DNA of 64,000 bases from Microcoleus sp036704825 (GCA_036704825.1 JAUBSN010000043.1:1-64000); one strand, 5' to 3'. Positions 8,387-17,384 are shown, counted from the first letter of the stretch. Notes: generated from the letters alone by a model not told the origin. A program made the numbers and translations.

Positions 8387-9484
8387 CTACGCGAAAGACA
8401 CAGCCACACGAAAACCGATCCACCGGCTGCCCTTGTGCGCCGGATACCACTGACGAGAGGCACTGCGACAATCGACCTCATCGCAGCCCCACGAACCGCC
8501 ACGCACCACTCGGTAATTACTTTTGCCTTCCCAGGAACTTCCGTCAGTTGGGGCGCAGATATAGTTTTCGTGCCACCTATCACTGCACCACTCCCAAACA
8601 TTGCCGTGCATATCGTACAGTCCAAAGTCATTAGGAGGAAAACTCCCAACATCCGTTGCTTGTTGGCGATAATCTCCTTCGGGGGCGTTTGCGTAGCTTC
8701 TGTTTCCGTCATAGTTGACTAAATTCGGGGTAATGGTTTCCCCAAAATGAAATGGGGTTGTTGTACCGGCACGACAGGCGTATTCCCATTCTGCTTCGCT
8801 CAGGAGGCGATATTGTTTCCCGGTTTTTTTGGAGAGTTGGCGACAAAATTTGACAGCATCTCGCCACGATATATTTACAACAGGATGTTTGTCACGTTTG
8901 ACATCCGATGAATAGTTTCGCATCACTGCTTGCCACTGTGGGTAGGTAATGGGATATTTGCCTGCATAAAAAGCGGGTACTGTTACTTGATGCTGTGGAT
9001 TTTCCCAATCGCCTCTACGTTCTCTTGTTGTTGGCGAACCCATCATAAAAGTGCCGTCGGGAATATAAACCATTTCCAGCGCAACTTTGTTCCCTAAGTC
9101 TTCGGGGAAGAAGCGAGCAGAAGAAGTATGACGACTGTTTTCTTTTCCTTCAGCATCAACCGTTATCACATCAAAGTCAAAAGTAAGCAAATATTTTTGT
9201 AACTGCTGTTTTATATTTGGTTCATCTCTATCCCTCAGCAGCGAATAGGCTGCAAACTTCACCGCCATGGATTCATCTTGCAGTGCCCCAACTATTAAAT
9301 CTAAACCTGCATCTCCATATTTGAGCGCTTCAGACAGTGCAGTAATTTTCACCTCGACAATCGGTGAAGCCAAACGACTCTTAACACCGGGAATGCCACC
9401 TAAGACAGCAGCACCGAGGGGGGGTGGATTTTGACCGCCTTTGACGGCATCGTATGCTCTGAGTTGATTGGGATTTTCTGTCAT
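8387..9484 (-). CDS. SUMF1/formylglycine-generating-enzyme-like protein with N-terminal helical-repeat segment
   Basis: 365 residues. Residues about 30-105 look like HEAT-type helices (ALKYGDAGLDLIVGALQDES). Residues about 125-365 are the FGE-sulfatase domain: MVYIPDGTFMMGSP, HPVVNISWRDAVKFC, RLLSEAEWEYACRAG, DMHGNVWEWCSD and RGGSWGCDEVDCRSASR. Two cysteines, C334 and C339, are spaced C-x4-C, like the two active-site cysteines of true FGEs (RGGSxxCxxxxC). Most SUMF1-fold proteins outside FGE keep only the second. No sulfatase gene is present in the window, so the target protein is unknown. It sits 11 bases downstream of the GT10 gene in the glycan cluster. Confidence 0.82.
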   Translation of the reverse strand: MTENPNQLRAYDAVKGGQNPPPLGAAVLGGIPGVKSRLASPIVEVKITALSEALKYGDAGLDLIVGALQDESMAVKFAAYSLLRDRDEPNIKQQLQKYLLTFDFDVITVDAEGKENSRHTSSARFFPEDLGNKVALEMVYIPDGTFMMGSPTTRERRGDWENPQHQVTVPAFYAGKYPITYPQWQAVMRNYSSDVKRDKHPVVNISWRDAVKFCRQLSKKTGKQYRLLSEAEWEYACRAGTTTPFHFGETITPNLVNYDGNRSYANAPEGDYRQQATDVGSFPPNDFGLYDMHGNVWEWCSDRWHENYICAPTDGSSWEGKSNYRVVRGGSWGCDEVDCRSASRQWYPAHKGSRWIGFRVAVSFA

Positions 9485-9495
9485 TGCGCTATTTC

Positions 9496-10446
9496 CTAAG
9501 ATGCAAAGTTAGACAGCCAATTGAGCAAGTTTAATTCGTGGAGAATGATTTGTCTGGCTTCAGCAATTTTATCCCTCGCTTCATGCCAATAATCCGCAGT
9601 AGCTACAACCTCTTTAATAAATTCTACTCCTTTCTCATCCAAACTCGGCAGCCGCAGAAAACTCCCCGCAGGCAACAATTTATCCGCCGCCGAACCGCCG
9701 TAATAAATCGGCAAACACCAAGCTAACAAAGCATCCCAAAGCTTCTCGCTGACATACCAATCGTTTTCGGCATAATTTTCAATAGCTAAGTTGTAATAGT
9801 ATGGTGCGACAGCGTGCCATTTATTGTTCACAGTGCCGTTCCCGCGCGCCCAAGTTGGCAAGTTTCGCCCGTAAAGGTCAAAATCTAATTCTCGTTCTTG
9901 CAGCAATTTGATAAAGTCTAATCGGTGGCGGTGATTGGCGCTGCGGCTAACACCTGAAGTAATCCAAGAACAGGATTTAGTTTTCGGCGGCGCAGGCATT
10001 TCATCGAGTTCTCGAAACGAGTTAGAGTGATACCAAATCGCGGGCATATAATCTGGTTTTGGTGCGAAGTCGTCGGGCCCGGAAACGTAGCCGCAGTAAA
10101 GTTTTGCTTGTTCGTAGTTGGCTTTGGTAATTTCAATAACTTCTGGTAAGGGCGGCTCCCTGATCAGGTAAATTATGCGTTCCTTGGGGACACCTCGCAA
10201 TTTGTCTCGAATGTCATTTTCGGGATTTTGAGGGCTTGGACGGCGGATTTTGTCGATCCAGGATTGCTGTTTTGGCGGTTTGGGAAAGTCGAATTGATAC
10301 ATGAGTAAAAAATCGGGTTTTGGGTGGTTGGCGAGCATTTGAATCTTGCCCCATTTGCCGAAGTTGTGAGGGGTTTGTTGCCACAGCCAGTCGCTTTGGT
10401 TCATGCCTGGATAGGTGGTGATTGTGCTGATGATTTGTGGGTTCAT
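9496..10446 (-). CDS. GT10-like (alpha-1,3/1,4-fucosyltransferase family) glycosyltransferase
   Basis: 316 residues with the C-terminal GT10 signature: YNLAIENYAENDWYVSEKLW followed by DALLAWCLPIYYGGSAADKL. Classical GT10 enzymes show FxL/VxFENS...YVTEKL.xAL.xGxVPIYxG. GT10 enzymes transfer fucose from GDP-fucose. Supporting context: a GT11-like fucosyltransferase lies in the same cluster. No GDP-fucose synthesis genes are visible in the window. Upstream lies a copy of the GC-rich dispersed repeat (10478-10540). Confidence 0.82.
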   Translation of the reverse strand: MNPQIISTITTYPGMNQSDWLWQQTPHNFGKWGKIQMLANHPKPDFLLMYQFDFPKPPKQQSWIDKIRRPSPQNPENDIRDKLRGVPKERIIYLIREPPLPEVIEITKANYEQAKLYCGYVSGPDDFAPKPDYMPAIWYHSNSFRELDEMPAPPKTKSCSWITSGVSRSANHRHRLDFIKLLQERELDFDLYGRNLPTWARGNGTVNNKWHAVAPYYYNLAIENYAENDWYVSEKLWDALLAWCLPIYYGGSAADKLLPAGSFLRLPSLDEKGVEFIKEVVATADYWHEARDKIAEARQIILHELNLLNWLSNFAS

Positions 10447-10477
10447 TTTTAATAATAAATGTGGTTTTTGCGTTTGG

Positions 10478-10540
10478 CAGGGCGGGTTTATGAGATTATT
10501 TATTTGAGGCGATGATTGTTGGTAAAACCCGCCCCTACGG
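10478..10540. repeat. GC-rich dispersed repeat overlapping the 3' end of a GT4 gene
   Basis: GGCGGGTTTATGAGATT and AAAACCCGCCCCTACGGA, inverted with respect to each other, as in the 81-253 cluster. The last dozen codons and the stop of the 10500-11741 gene lie inside it. Confidence 0.7.
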
Positions 10541-11741
10541 AATTTTGAATTATCGAATATCGCACTTGCTCATCCACATAACTTAAAATTCTCTCTATCC
10601 TATTTTCCCACGAAAATTGCTTGACAAAATCCATCGTTTCTGCATAGCCTTCGATTTTCCTCGGATATTTGGTTAAACAATCTCGAATGCTTTGTGCGAA
10701 ATGGTGCGGGTTATCCGGTTCGCACCAAGTTGCTGCTATATTTCCCGATTTAAATTCCATTAAAGATGCAATTTCCGTCGCGACAATCGGAGTTCCAGAT
10801 GCCATGTAATCAAAGAATTTTAAAGGAGATGTGAACGTCGCGGCTTCTGTCAAACAGTGCGGGTGAGTCAAAACATCGGCTGCTTGCAGCAAGCTAGCCA
10901 GTTGATTTTGAGGCAGGTAGCCGAGAAATTTAATGTTGTTAACTTGCTTGGATTTGGCTAACTGCTGGTAGGCTGTTACTTGGGATGAATCACCGCCCGC
11001 GATCGCAAATTGAACCAGCGGCAATTCCCGGGCCACATCCACCAACATATCAACACCTTTAAACGGGTAAAGTCCCCCTGCATAAACTGCTAAATGCCGT
11101 CTGTCATCTTCTAATAATTGCTGTCGCCAATTCTGAGCAGCTTCTGTTTGTCTCGCGAGAAAAAAATGGTTAAAACCGTTGTGCAGTGTAATTACTTTTT
11201 CGGGTGGCATCCCATTTTTAATCATGCTGTCTCGGACAGTATCTGCAACAGTTACAGCAATTTGAAATAGAGGATTGCGGACAATTTCTGATTCAAATTG
11301 CTTGTCTTCGTGGTGGTGCTGTTCGTAGATAGCGGGAATACCGTTTTTAATGGCAGCTTTGACAAAGTTCCAGTCGCGGGTGTGGACAATTTGAGTCGAT
11401 TTAACCAGGTGAATCGGTAAATAGTATTTTGAGACGATCGTACTCGCACTCGTCCACTTGCTGTCCCAAAGGTCGATCGGCCACGGGACGGGCAAATCTG
11501 CTACTTTTAATTGTTCCTGAAGATTGTAAATTTTGGCAAGTTGGTCATCCGGTTTCCTCGGTTGAAAAGGACGAAGTAAATCAACGGGATTCCAAGCATT
11601 CCATCCTTTGCGGAGGTATACCAAAACTGCTGGATAACCGAGATTTGCTGCGGCATTTGTAGAGTGGGCAACTTGAACTAAGCTCGCTACATTGGGTTGC
11701 GGCAAGACATTTCTGGTAAAAAATACATAATATTTAGACAT
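10500..11741 (-). CDS. GT4-type glycosyltransferase
   Basis: About 413 residues with two Rossmann halves. The C-terminal GT4 motifs are LHNGFNHFFLAR, AVYAGGLYPFKGVDMLV, IKFLGYLPQNQLASLLQAAD and SPLKFFDYMASGTPIVATEI (an E-x7-E-like region). These retaining enzymes add sugars during polysaccharide chain assembly. The frame is open to 11801, but the ATG at 11741 (MSKYYVFFTRNVLPQPN) starts the conserved part; the upstream codons come from repeat-like DNA. The extreme C-terminus (VGAGFTNNHRLK) is encoded by the GC-rich dispersed repeat, so the original end was probably replaced or extended. Confidence 0.85.
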   Translation of the reverse strand: MSKYYVFFTRNVLPQPNVASLVQVAHSTNAAANLGYPAVLVYLRKGWNAWNPVDLLRPFQPRKPDDQLAKIYNLQEQLKVADLPVPWPIDLWDSKWTSASTIVSKYYLPIHLVKSTQIVHTRDWNFVKAAIKNGIPAIYEQHHHEDKQFESEIVRNPLFQIAVTVADTVRDSMIKNGMPPEKVITLHNGFNHFFLARQTEAAQNWRQQLLEDDRRHLAVYAGGLYPFKGVDMLVDVARELPLVQFAIAGGDSSQVTAYQQLAKSKQVNNIKFLGYLPQNQLASLLQAADVLTHPHCLTEAATFTSPLKFFDYMASGTPIVATEIASLMEFKSGNIAATWCEPDNPHHFAQSIRDCLTKYPRKIEGYAETMDFVKQFSWENRIERILSYVDEQVRYSIIQNSVGAGFTNNHRLK

Positions 11742-11804
11742 GGGAATTAAGAATTTGTAATTGGGAATTTTTCCTATTGAATGTTGAATGTTAACTGCCA
11801 ACTG

Positions 11805-11898
11805 ACTAATGACTAATGACTACTGACTAATGACTACTGTCAACTGCTTTCCTGTCAACTGCTTTCCTGTCAACTGTCAACTGCTTTCCTGTCAACTG
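11805..11898. repeat. Compound heptamer STRR array
   Basis: Tandem CTAATGA units followed by CTGTCAACTGCTTTC units, filling the gap between the ABC exporter stop (11900) and the GT4 gene. A long array with at least two unit types. Confidence 0.8.
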
Positions 11899-11899
11899 A

Positions 11900-13903
11900 C
11901 TACTTTTTAAGAGCTTGACGCTTAATAGTATTTTCTATAAATTCTAAAGTAGTGAAAATATTAGCAGCCGAGTGAAAGGATTCTCTGATTAACTCGTCTC
12001 TTTCTTCGGGAGAGTCTACCATTTCATCTACTAGCAGTTTGAGGTAAGCTATCATGGGAGTCAGGCGAGTGCGAATTTCGTAAGAACCTCTAATTAGAGC
12101 TTCATCGCGAGCGGTTTCTTCGGCAAATTGCACTGAATACAAGCGAGTGTAGTAACCTCCTTTTGCTAGCAATTCTTCGTGGGAGCCAATTTCTACTACT
12201 TGTCCGCGATCGATCACGGCGATTTTGTGGGCTTTTTGGACTGTGGAGAGGCGGTGGGCTATTACCAAGGTTGTGCGATCGCAACTCAATTTCTCGATCG
12301 CCGCTTGCACGTACCTTTCCGAAACCGTATCCAGCGAACTCGTTGCCTCATCCAAAATTAAGATTTCCGGGTTTTGCAGCAGGGCTCTAGCAATTGAAAT
12401 TCTCTGACGCTGCCCTCCCGATAATATCACCCCCCGATCGCCAATTTGAGTATCCAACCCCTCCGGCAACAGTTGGATAAACTCGTAAGCATTCGCTCCC
12501 TTCGCCGCTTCCACAATTTCTTCCTCAGTTGCTTGGGGTCTAGCGTAAGCAATATTTTCGCGCACAGAAGCATTAAACAAAAACGTATCTTGGCTAACAA
12601 TACCCATCGCTTGTCTGAGACTTTTCAGGTCAAATTCGCGCAAATCCCTGCCATCGATCGAGATATGACCTTCAGTAGGATCGTAAAATCTCGGCAGTAA
12701 ATCTGCCAAAGTTGACTTACCAGAACCCGAAGTTCCTACCAAAGCCAAAGTAGTGCCGTGAGGTAGAAATAAATCAATTCCTTGCAGAACTAAATTCTTG
12801 TGATTGGGATAACTAAAAGATATTTTATTAAAATGAATTCCCGATCGCAAATGAGTGTAAGGCACAGAACCGTTCAACATAAATGGTTTGTCCTCGCAGC
12901 TCAAAAAATCATTAACCACCTCTACACTAGCCGACGTGTTTGCAAATTGACTGCGCCCGCTATTCAACTGCGAAATTAAAGGGATTAATCGAAACAGTAC
13001 CAATAAATAGGTCAATAAAATTGTAGCAAGAGACTCTATCTCATTTGCAAATATTGTGCGACCTATAAATACAATCAAAATTATAACTATCAAATTAACA
13101 ACTTCGTTAATTGGGGCGATCGCCGCATAATTTACCTGAGCCTGAAAATCCGCTTGTTCTCGCCTTTGAATTAAATGCTTGATCCGCTGATACTCCCTTT
13201 CCTCGTTCCCCGTTGACTTCACCAGCCGAATCCCAGTAATGGTTTCGAGAACCCTAACCGAATAATCTTTCGACATTTCAGAAAGCAGGTGGCCAAAATG
13301 CTTGGAACGGTTAATAATATATTGATTTGTCCAAGCAACTAACGCCAGCAAAACTGTAGCTGTCACCGTCAGTTTCCACGAGATCGAAAGTAGCAGACCC
13401 ACAAACACCAAAACCGTGATTGAGGTTGTAAACATTCCGATGGCCGTACCCACTGCACTAGCAGTCCGACCAATCTCTCCGCCTAATCTATTAATTAAAT
13501 CCCCGACTTTAGTTTTCGAGTAAAAATCTAAATCTACTTCTAACAACAACCGCAAACCTGCTTCTCGCAAATCAAAAGTCAGAGCTCGCGTCAGAGAAGT
13601 AGCTACTAAAGTATTGATATAACTCGCAACATTTTTTAAAAAAATTGCCAGCACAACCGCGCAGGTCATCAACATTAAACGCTGATTTCCGGCCATTCCC
13701 TGAAATGGATAAATCAAAGTTTTAATTAGAGGCGGGGCACCGCGCAGCTCGATAGCTTCCTCTAAAAAACTTAAAAGCACTGGTACAATCAGAGTAGTGC
13801 TGATACCGTTGAATAAAGCGCCAGAAAAACCCAGCATCACAGTTAAGAGAATCCTGCCGGGATATCGTCTGGCAAATTTTAGGAGTAGCTTATTGGCAGA
13901 CAT
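11900..13903 (-). CDS. ABC exporter (fused TMD-NBD, HepA/MsbA type) with degenerate histidine-kinase-like C-terminal domain
   Basis: 667 residues. Six predicted membrane helices in about 20-330, then a complete nucleotide-binding domain: Walker A GTSGSGKST, signature LSGGQRQRISIARAL, Walker B ILILDEATSSLD and switch IAHRLST. Placement inside a glycosyltransferase cluster suggests export or flipping of a lipid-linked glycan. HepA of heterocystous cyanobacteria is a polysaccharide-associated protein of this type, but orthology is not claimed. After the NBD the last 61 residues begin SYEIRTRLTPMIAYLKLL. This copies the HisKA motif SHELRTPLNxILGxLxLL with the phospho-acceptor His replaced by Tyr (Y608) and Pro by Arg. 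It is probably a dimerisation or docking module without phosphotransfer. Confidence 0.88.
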   Translation of the reverse strand: MSANKLLLKFARRYPGRILLTVMLGFSGALFNGISTTLIVPVLLSFLEEAIELRGAPPLIKTLIYPFQGMAGNQRLMLMTCAVVLAIFLKNVASYINTLVATSLTRALTFDLREAGLRLLLEVDLDFYSKTKVGDLINRLGGEIGRTASAVGTAIGMFTTSITVLVFVGLLLSISWKLTVTATVLLALVAWTNQYIINRSKHFGHLLSEMSKDYSVRVLETITGIRLVKSTGNEEREYQRIKHLIQRREQADFQAQVNYAAIAPINEVVNLIVIILIVFIGRTIFANEIESLATILLTYLLVLFRLIPLISQLNSGRSQFANTSASVEVVNDFLSCEDKPFMLNGSVPYTHLRSGIHFNKISFSYPNHKNLVLQGIDLFLPHGTTLALVGTSGSGKSTLADLLPRFYDPTEGHISIDGRDLREFDLKSLRQAMGIVSQDTFLFNASVRENIAYARPQATEEEIVEAAKGANAYEFIQLLPEGLDTQIGDRGVILSGGQRQRISIARALLQNPEILILDEATSSLDTVSERYVQAAIEKLSCDRTTLVIAHRLSTVQKAHKIAVIDRGQVVEIGSHEELLAKGGYYTRLYSVQFAEETARDEALIRGSYEIRTRLTPMIAYLKLLVDEMVDSPEERDELIRESFHSAANIFTTLEFIENTIKRQALKK

Positions 13904-13999
13904 GAAGCATTCCCAGCTAAACAGTACGGCATCTCAAAATATGCTTTAATAACAGCCAGTTTTTCTTCCTCCCGTGAGTCGGTTTAAAGAAAATAACAT

Positions 14000-15151
14000 T
14001 TACATACCTGCAATTATATCTGAAAGTATCGGTTTTATTGCTTGAATACTATATTTTTTCACACATCTTTCCCGTGCTTTCATTCCTTGTAAATTAGCCG
14101 CTGTCAAATTTTGAAATATCCATTGAATTTTTTGTGAAATTTGAGCGGGAGAACTCGGATCGACTAAATAACCCGTTCCCCCTAAAATTGCTGGAATATC
14201 CCCCACTCGCGTAGACAAAACAGGCTTAGCCATTGCCATGCCATCTGTCAGCTTGAGCGGAAACTGAGCCACGGCTGTTAGAGTTTCTCGCTGAGGAACA
14301 ACGACAACATGAGCCGCCGCTACAACCGACGGCATGGTCTCTACTGGAAATCTTGGCAGTTTAATAATCCAGCGCCCCCATTGTTTCACAAGTTTATCAT
14401 CATAATCATCATAAGGACTCCCGCCGACGATCGCTAATTTTAAATCGGGCTCATTTAACTGTTCGAGGGCCATCAAAACATCCTCCACGCCTTTATGAGG
14501 TCGCGGTGCCCCCGGAAACATCAGAACTCTATACCCGGACAAGCCGTAACGCTGTCTGCTCAATTCAGGATTGTATTTAGCAGGGTCGAACATTGCAGTA
14601 TCCTTACCATTAGGCAAATATACACCACCAAAACGCTGTTTTAAAAACTCAGTATGAACGGTGACTGCATCAGCACCGTGGATGAGACTTTCCATCCACT
14701 TTACATAGAGGGGATTATCTGGTTTTCTCAATAGACCGTTGTGTTTAAAAATATCTCGATAAAGTTGTTTAAAAGAAGGACGGTATTTCCATTCATCTCC
14801 GCCGTACCAGCTCAGTTCCCAGTCGTCTATATCTAGAATTATAGAGTGTCGAGTCGCCAGTTTTTTTAGCAGTGATAACCCAAAGCTTGTAGGTTTAGGT
14901 TTGACTGCATAAATAATATCTCCATCTATTTTTTTCCAAAGTTTCTGAGCATCCATCAAAAACCCCGGATAATTTTTACCCCGTATCGCACATACCGGGA
15001 TGTCTCTGGGAGGTATCGCATACAATTCCTTGCCAAACTGAAATCCCGCAACTTCTACATCACATTTAAGTTCGCTCAGGACTTGAGCTAAGAAAAAAGC
15101 ACGAATTGCACCTGCTCCTGACAAATCGCTCACTACTAATGAAACTTTCAC
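14000..15151 (-). CDS. GT4-type glycosyltransferase
   Basis: 383 residues. N-terminal half MKVSLVVSDLSGAGAIRAFF with IYAVKPKPTSFG and LDIDDWELSWYGG; C-terminal half VYLPNGKD, VLMFPGAPRPHKGVEDVL, LKLAIVGGSPYDD and the E-x7-E-like region PLKLTDGMAMAKPVLSTRVG. Typical of GT-B retaining transferases of polysaccharide loci. About 100 bases upstream of the ABC exporter in the same direction, so probably co-transcribed. Donor sugar unknown. Confidence 0.85.
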   Translation of the reverse strand: MKVSLVVSDLSGAGAIRAFFLAQVLSELKCDVEVAGFQFGKELYAIPPRDIPVCAIRGKNYPGFLMDAQKLWKKIDGDIIYAVKPKPTSFGLSLLKKLATRHSIILDIDDWELSWYGGDEWKYRPSFKQLYRDIFKHNGLLRKPDNPLYVKWMESLIHGADAVTVHTEFLKQRFGGVYLPNGKDTAMFDPAKYNPELSRQRYGLSGYRVLMFPGAPRPHKGVEDVLMALEQLNEPDLKLAIVGGSPYDDYDDKLVKQWGRWIIKLPRFPVETMPSVVAAAHVVVVPQRETLTAVAQFPLKLTDGMAMAKPVLSTRVGDIPAILGGTGYLVDPSSPAQISQKIQWIFQNLTAANLQGMKARERCVKKYSIQAIKPILSDIIAGM

Positions 15152-15163
15152 TGAGTATTTTGT

Positions 15164-15382
15164 TTAAAACATTTGTTTGATTTTCCTGCTTAACCGAGCT
15201 TTTGTCAAGGCGATGGGAACTCTCGCACTCCAGACCAAAGCAACTGGGTTTTTAACCAGGGTAAAGCTCAGCAACGCGTCTTTTGGTAAAAAAAACACCG
15301 TGATTAACCGAAGAATGTTATTTAAGCTAGCAATAATTCTTTTACGTAATTTTTCGGATATGTTAAGGCTAATTTTTTTTAT
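15164..15382 (-). pseudogene. Possible remnant of a C-terminal coding segment
   Basis: Between two glycosyltransferase genes the minus strand keeps one frame open for about 72 codons (ISEKLRKRIIASLNNILRL ... ARVPIALTKARLSRKIKQMF, then TAA) with natural-looking residue composition but no ATG, GTG or TTG at its beginning. The frame is blocked upstream by a stop near 15460. It may be the tail of a lost or frameshifted transferase, or chance. The FLP motif and preceding helix faintly resemble the end of the 15439-16308 protein (RIVDRTAKIFLPNQL), which would fit a decayed duplicate. Low confidence. Confidence 0.25.
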
Positions 15383-15438
15383 TGTGGGCTGAATGCTGAA
15401 TTTTGTTGTTTTTGATGCAGTTTTCCAACAAACTTTAA

Positions 15439-16308
15439 TTATTTTAAACGCCAGGGATTGTTAAGTTGATTTGGTAAAAATATTTTAGCCGTGCGATCGA
15501 CTATTCTAGTAAAGAGCGATCGCGTCACGTTCTTTGCGTACTGAGGGCGGTAAGGATAAGTGCAGTGCATTACTTTAATCGGTTTGTCGATCGTATAAAC
15601 ATCTTTCCACTTATCCAAATAGTTGTAAACCGGGGACAAAGTTGTCATTTTCGGTTTCACAGATTCTACAGCCGCCGCAAAAGCGCCCTGGTCTTTCAAC
15701 AATAGCACATTTTGATGCGCCACTACCATATCGAAATATTTCTTAAAATTTACAAACAATTCCTGAGTTTTACCGCTTTTCGTAAAAGCTATAAATCCGC
15801 CATTGTATTGAATGCTATTTTCATTTAATGGCAACCCGGCAGACTGCAAAGTTGACAGAATATCCTGCTTGACTCTTAATAAATTTACAGCTTTAGCAAT
15901 CGCAGGCTGCACATCTTCCGTCACTAACAAATCCACCCCGTCAAGAAAATCAAAAACCTCATCTATTGGCGACAGCAAACAAATATCACAATCCATATAA
16001 ATAGTTTTCTCAAACAGAGATTCCCGGTACAAAGCCAGCTTAGCTAACCGCGACGCTAAAACAGGATTTTCGTGAGACGGTGCAGGTTTCAATATGACAT
16101 TTCCGAACACCAGAAGTAAAGGATATAAAATTTGAGGTATTCTATCTATTAAAACAATAATTGGTTCGCGGTGAAACTTCCTAACAGACGCCAGAAAATG
16201 AACGCAATCCTGGAAAGAGTAAACACCGGTTAAAATAGTGATAAATCCCTGAACAGCTAATTTATTTGAATTCATTAATTTACTTATTGATTTACTTGTT
16301 TCCGTCAT
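15439..16308 (-). CDS. GT-A type glycosyltransferase with DCD motif
   Basis: 289 residues. Metal-binding DxD as DCD in TIYMDCDICLLSPIDEVFDF (about 102-121), then the acceptor-side motifs IQYNGGFIAFTKS and LLKDQGAFAAAVES and a late IKVMHCTYPYRPQY histidine, the arrangement of GT8-like enzymes. A second ATG (codon 12, 16275) is an alternative start. Preceded by a GATTTTA/GATTTGA repeat. Part of the minus-strand glycan cluster; sugar unknown. Confidence 0.7.
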   Translation of the reverse strand: MTETSKSISKLMNSNKLAVQGFITILTGVYSFQDCVHFLASVRKFHREPIIVLIDRIPQILYPLLLVFGNVILKPAPSHENPVLASRLAKLALYRESLFEKTIYMDCDICLLSPIDEVFDFLDGVDLLVTEDVQPAIAKAVNLLRVKQDILSTLQSAGLPLNENSIQYNGGFIAFTKSGKTQELFVNFKKYFDMVVAHQNVLLLKDQGAFAAAVESVKPKMTTLSPVYNYLDKWKDVYTIDKPIKVMHCTYPYRPQYAKNVTRSLFTRIVDRTAKIFLPNQLNNPWRLK

Positions 16309-16310
16309 TC

Positions 16311-16343
16311 GATTTGAGATTTTAGATTTGAGATTTTAGATTT
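16311..16343. repeat. Heptamer STRR (GATTTGA/GATTTTA)n
   Basis: Alternating GATTTGA and GATTTTA units immediately upstream of the 15439-16308 gene, the same heptamer as at 6258. Confidence 0.8.
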
Positions 16344-16447
16344 ACACTACGGATAAATCCTCTTGCTTGGGGATTCAAGGATTTTGGATGCTTTCGATTG
16401 ATTCCACGGATAAATCGCGTGGCGGGTACCACCTTTGAAATTATTGG

Positions 16448-17371
16448 TCAGTGAGTCCATTCCCAAAAACTCTCACTCCAGTCATCTCGACCGTGATAAA
16501 TTCCTTGCCATTCATAAAAATGTACAAAATCTTTCAGGTTAATTGTTTTATTGACATTGCGGATCGTATAAAGAGGTTTATCTCCATAAAAAGAAGCCCA
16601 CATAGTATAACTGCTAGGCGGTCCGACAACATAGTCGCACTCAACCAAAGCATACATATCTTCAATTAAATGACCGCTGCCAAATCCACAGTTAAAATTA
16701 TCAAATAAACTATGAACTTGCGGAATATTAGAACAAATCAAAAACTTAATATTTTTTCCTTCAAATAGCCTGACTACAGAATTCATGACTTCTAAATATT
16801 GCTCAGTTGTGTAAAAGTATCTCCCCTTTTGATGCTGAGCATAATCCCCTTGACGGATGTGAATTCCGACTAGCAGATCCGAGTTATTTTTTAAAGCTAA
16901 TATCCTACGATCTACATTGATTCTATATCGATCTAATGGTGCAAAGTATGCTCTAATCGGGTCGGCGTACTTGTGTAACTTGGGGACATCTTCTACAAAC
17001 CAGCCATCTCGAAATAGCCAGCCTTGAAAACAAACAATTGAACCGTGCTTGATTTGTTCTATTTCCTGATATTTTTGCCAACTAAAAGGTTCTTTTCGAG
17101 TAATTTCTTGCGTTTTTAATATTTTTTTTTTGCTTAAATACTTGATTATATTATAATATTTACTTCTGACAAACTTGTTACCTCCTGCGGTAAAAGATGG
17201 AGGAGGATAACAACACAAAAAATCCCCAGCGGTTCCCACAAAGAATTCTGCATATTCGTCAAAAGCCGGATTGAGAACAGTCAAATTATGCTCGATCGCC
17301 CAAGCAATGAAATTAGCAAAAAGCAGCAGTCGGTTGCCGAGTTGTCCCGATTTAGCAGATATTATTAGCAT
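16448..17371 (-). CDS. GT11-like (alpha-1,2-fucosyltransferase family) glycosyltransferase
   Basis: About 307 residues starting MLIISAKSGQLGNRLLLFAN. The GDP-fucose-binding motif is LLVGIHIRQGDYAQHQ (HxRxGDY), followed by FLICSNIPQVHSLF and a VVGPPSSYTMWASFYGDKP segment, the standard order in GT11 and related fucosyltransferases. The frame extends to 17431, but the first 20 codons come from a GC-rich repeat (LASRPPQK), so the ATG at 17371 is chosen. With the GT10-like gene it suggests a fucosylated glycan. Confidence 0.78.
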   Translation of the reverse strand: MLIISAKSGQLGNRLLLFANFIAWAIEHNLTVLNPAFDEYAEFFVGTAGDFLCCYPPPSFTAGGNKFVRSKYYNIIKYLSKKKILKTQEITRKEPFSWQKYQEIEQIKHGSIVCFQGWLFRDGWFVEDVPKLHKYADPIRAYFAPLDRYRINVDRRILALKNNSDLLVGIHIRQGDYAQHQKGRYFYTTEQYLEVMNSVVRLFEGKNIKFLICSNIPQVHSLFDNFNCGFGSGHLIEDMYALVECDYVVGPPSSYTMWASFYGDKPLYTIRNVNKTINLKDFVHFYEWQGIYHGRDDWSESFWEWTH

Positions 17372-17384
17372 ATTGTATTTTTGG

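Noticed and set aside
8266..8712. 148-residue ORF overlapping the FGE-like gene
   Set aside because: Same strand but shadow frame of the clear FGE domain; low-complexity composition.
11805..11898. CRISPR-like array
   Set aside because: Units are 7-15 bases with no unique spacers and no cas genes; they are short tandem repeats.
15177..15392. 71-residue plus-strand ORF
   Set aside because: Antisense to a more protein-like minus frame; no RBS and no recognisable domain.
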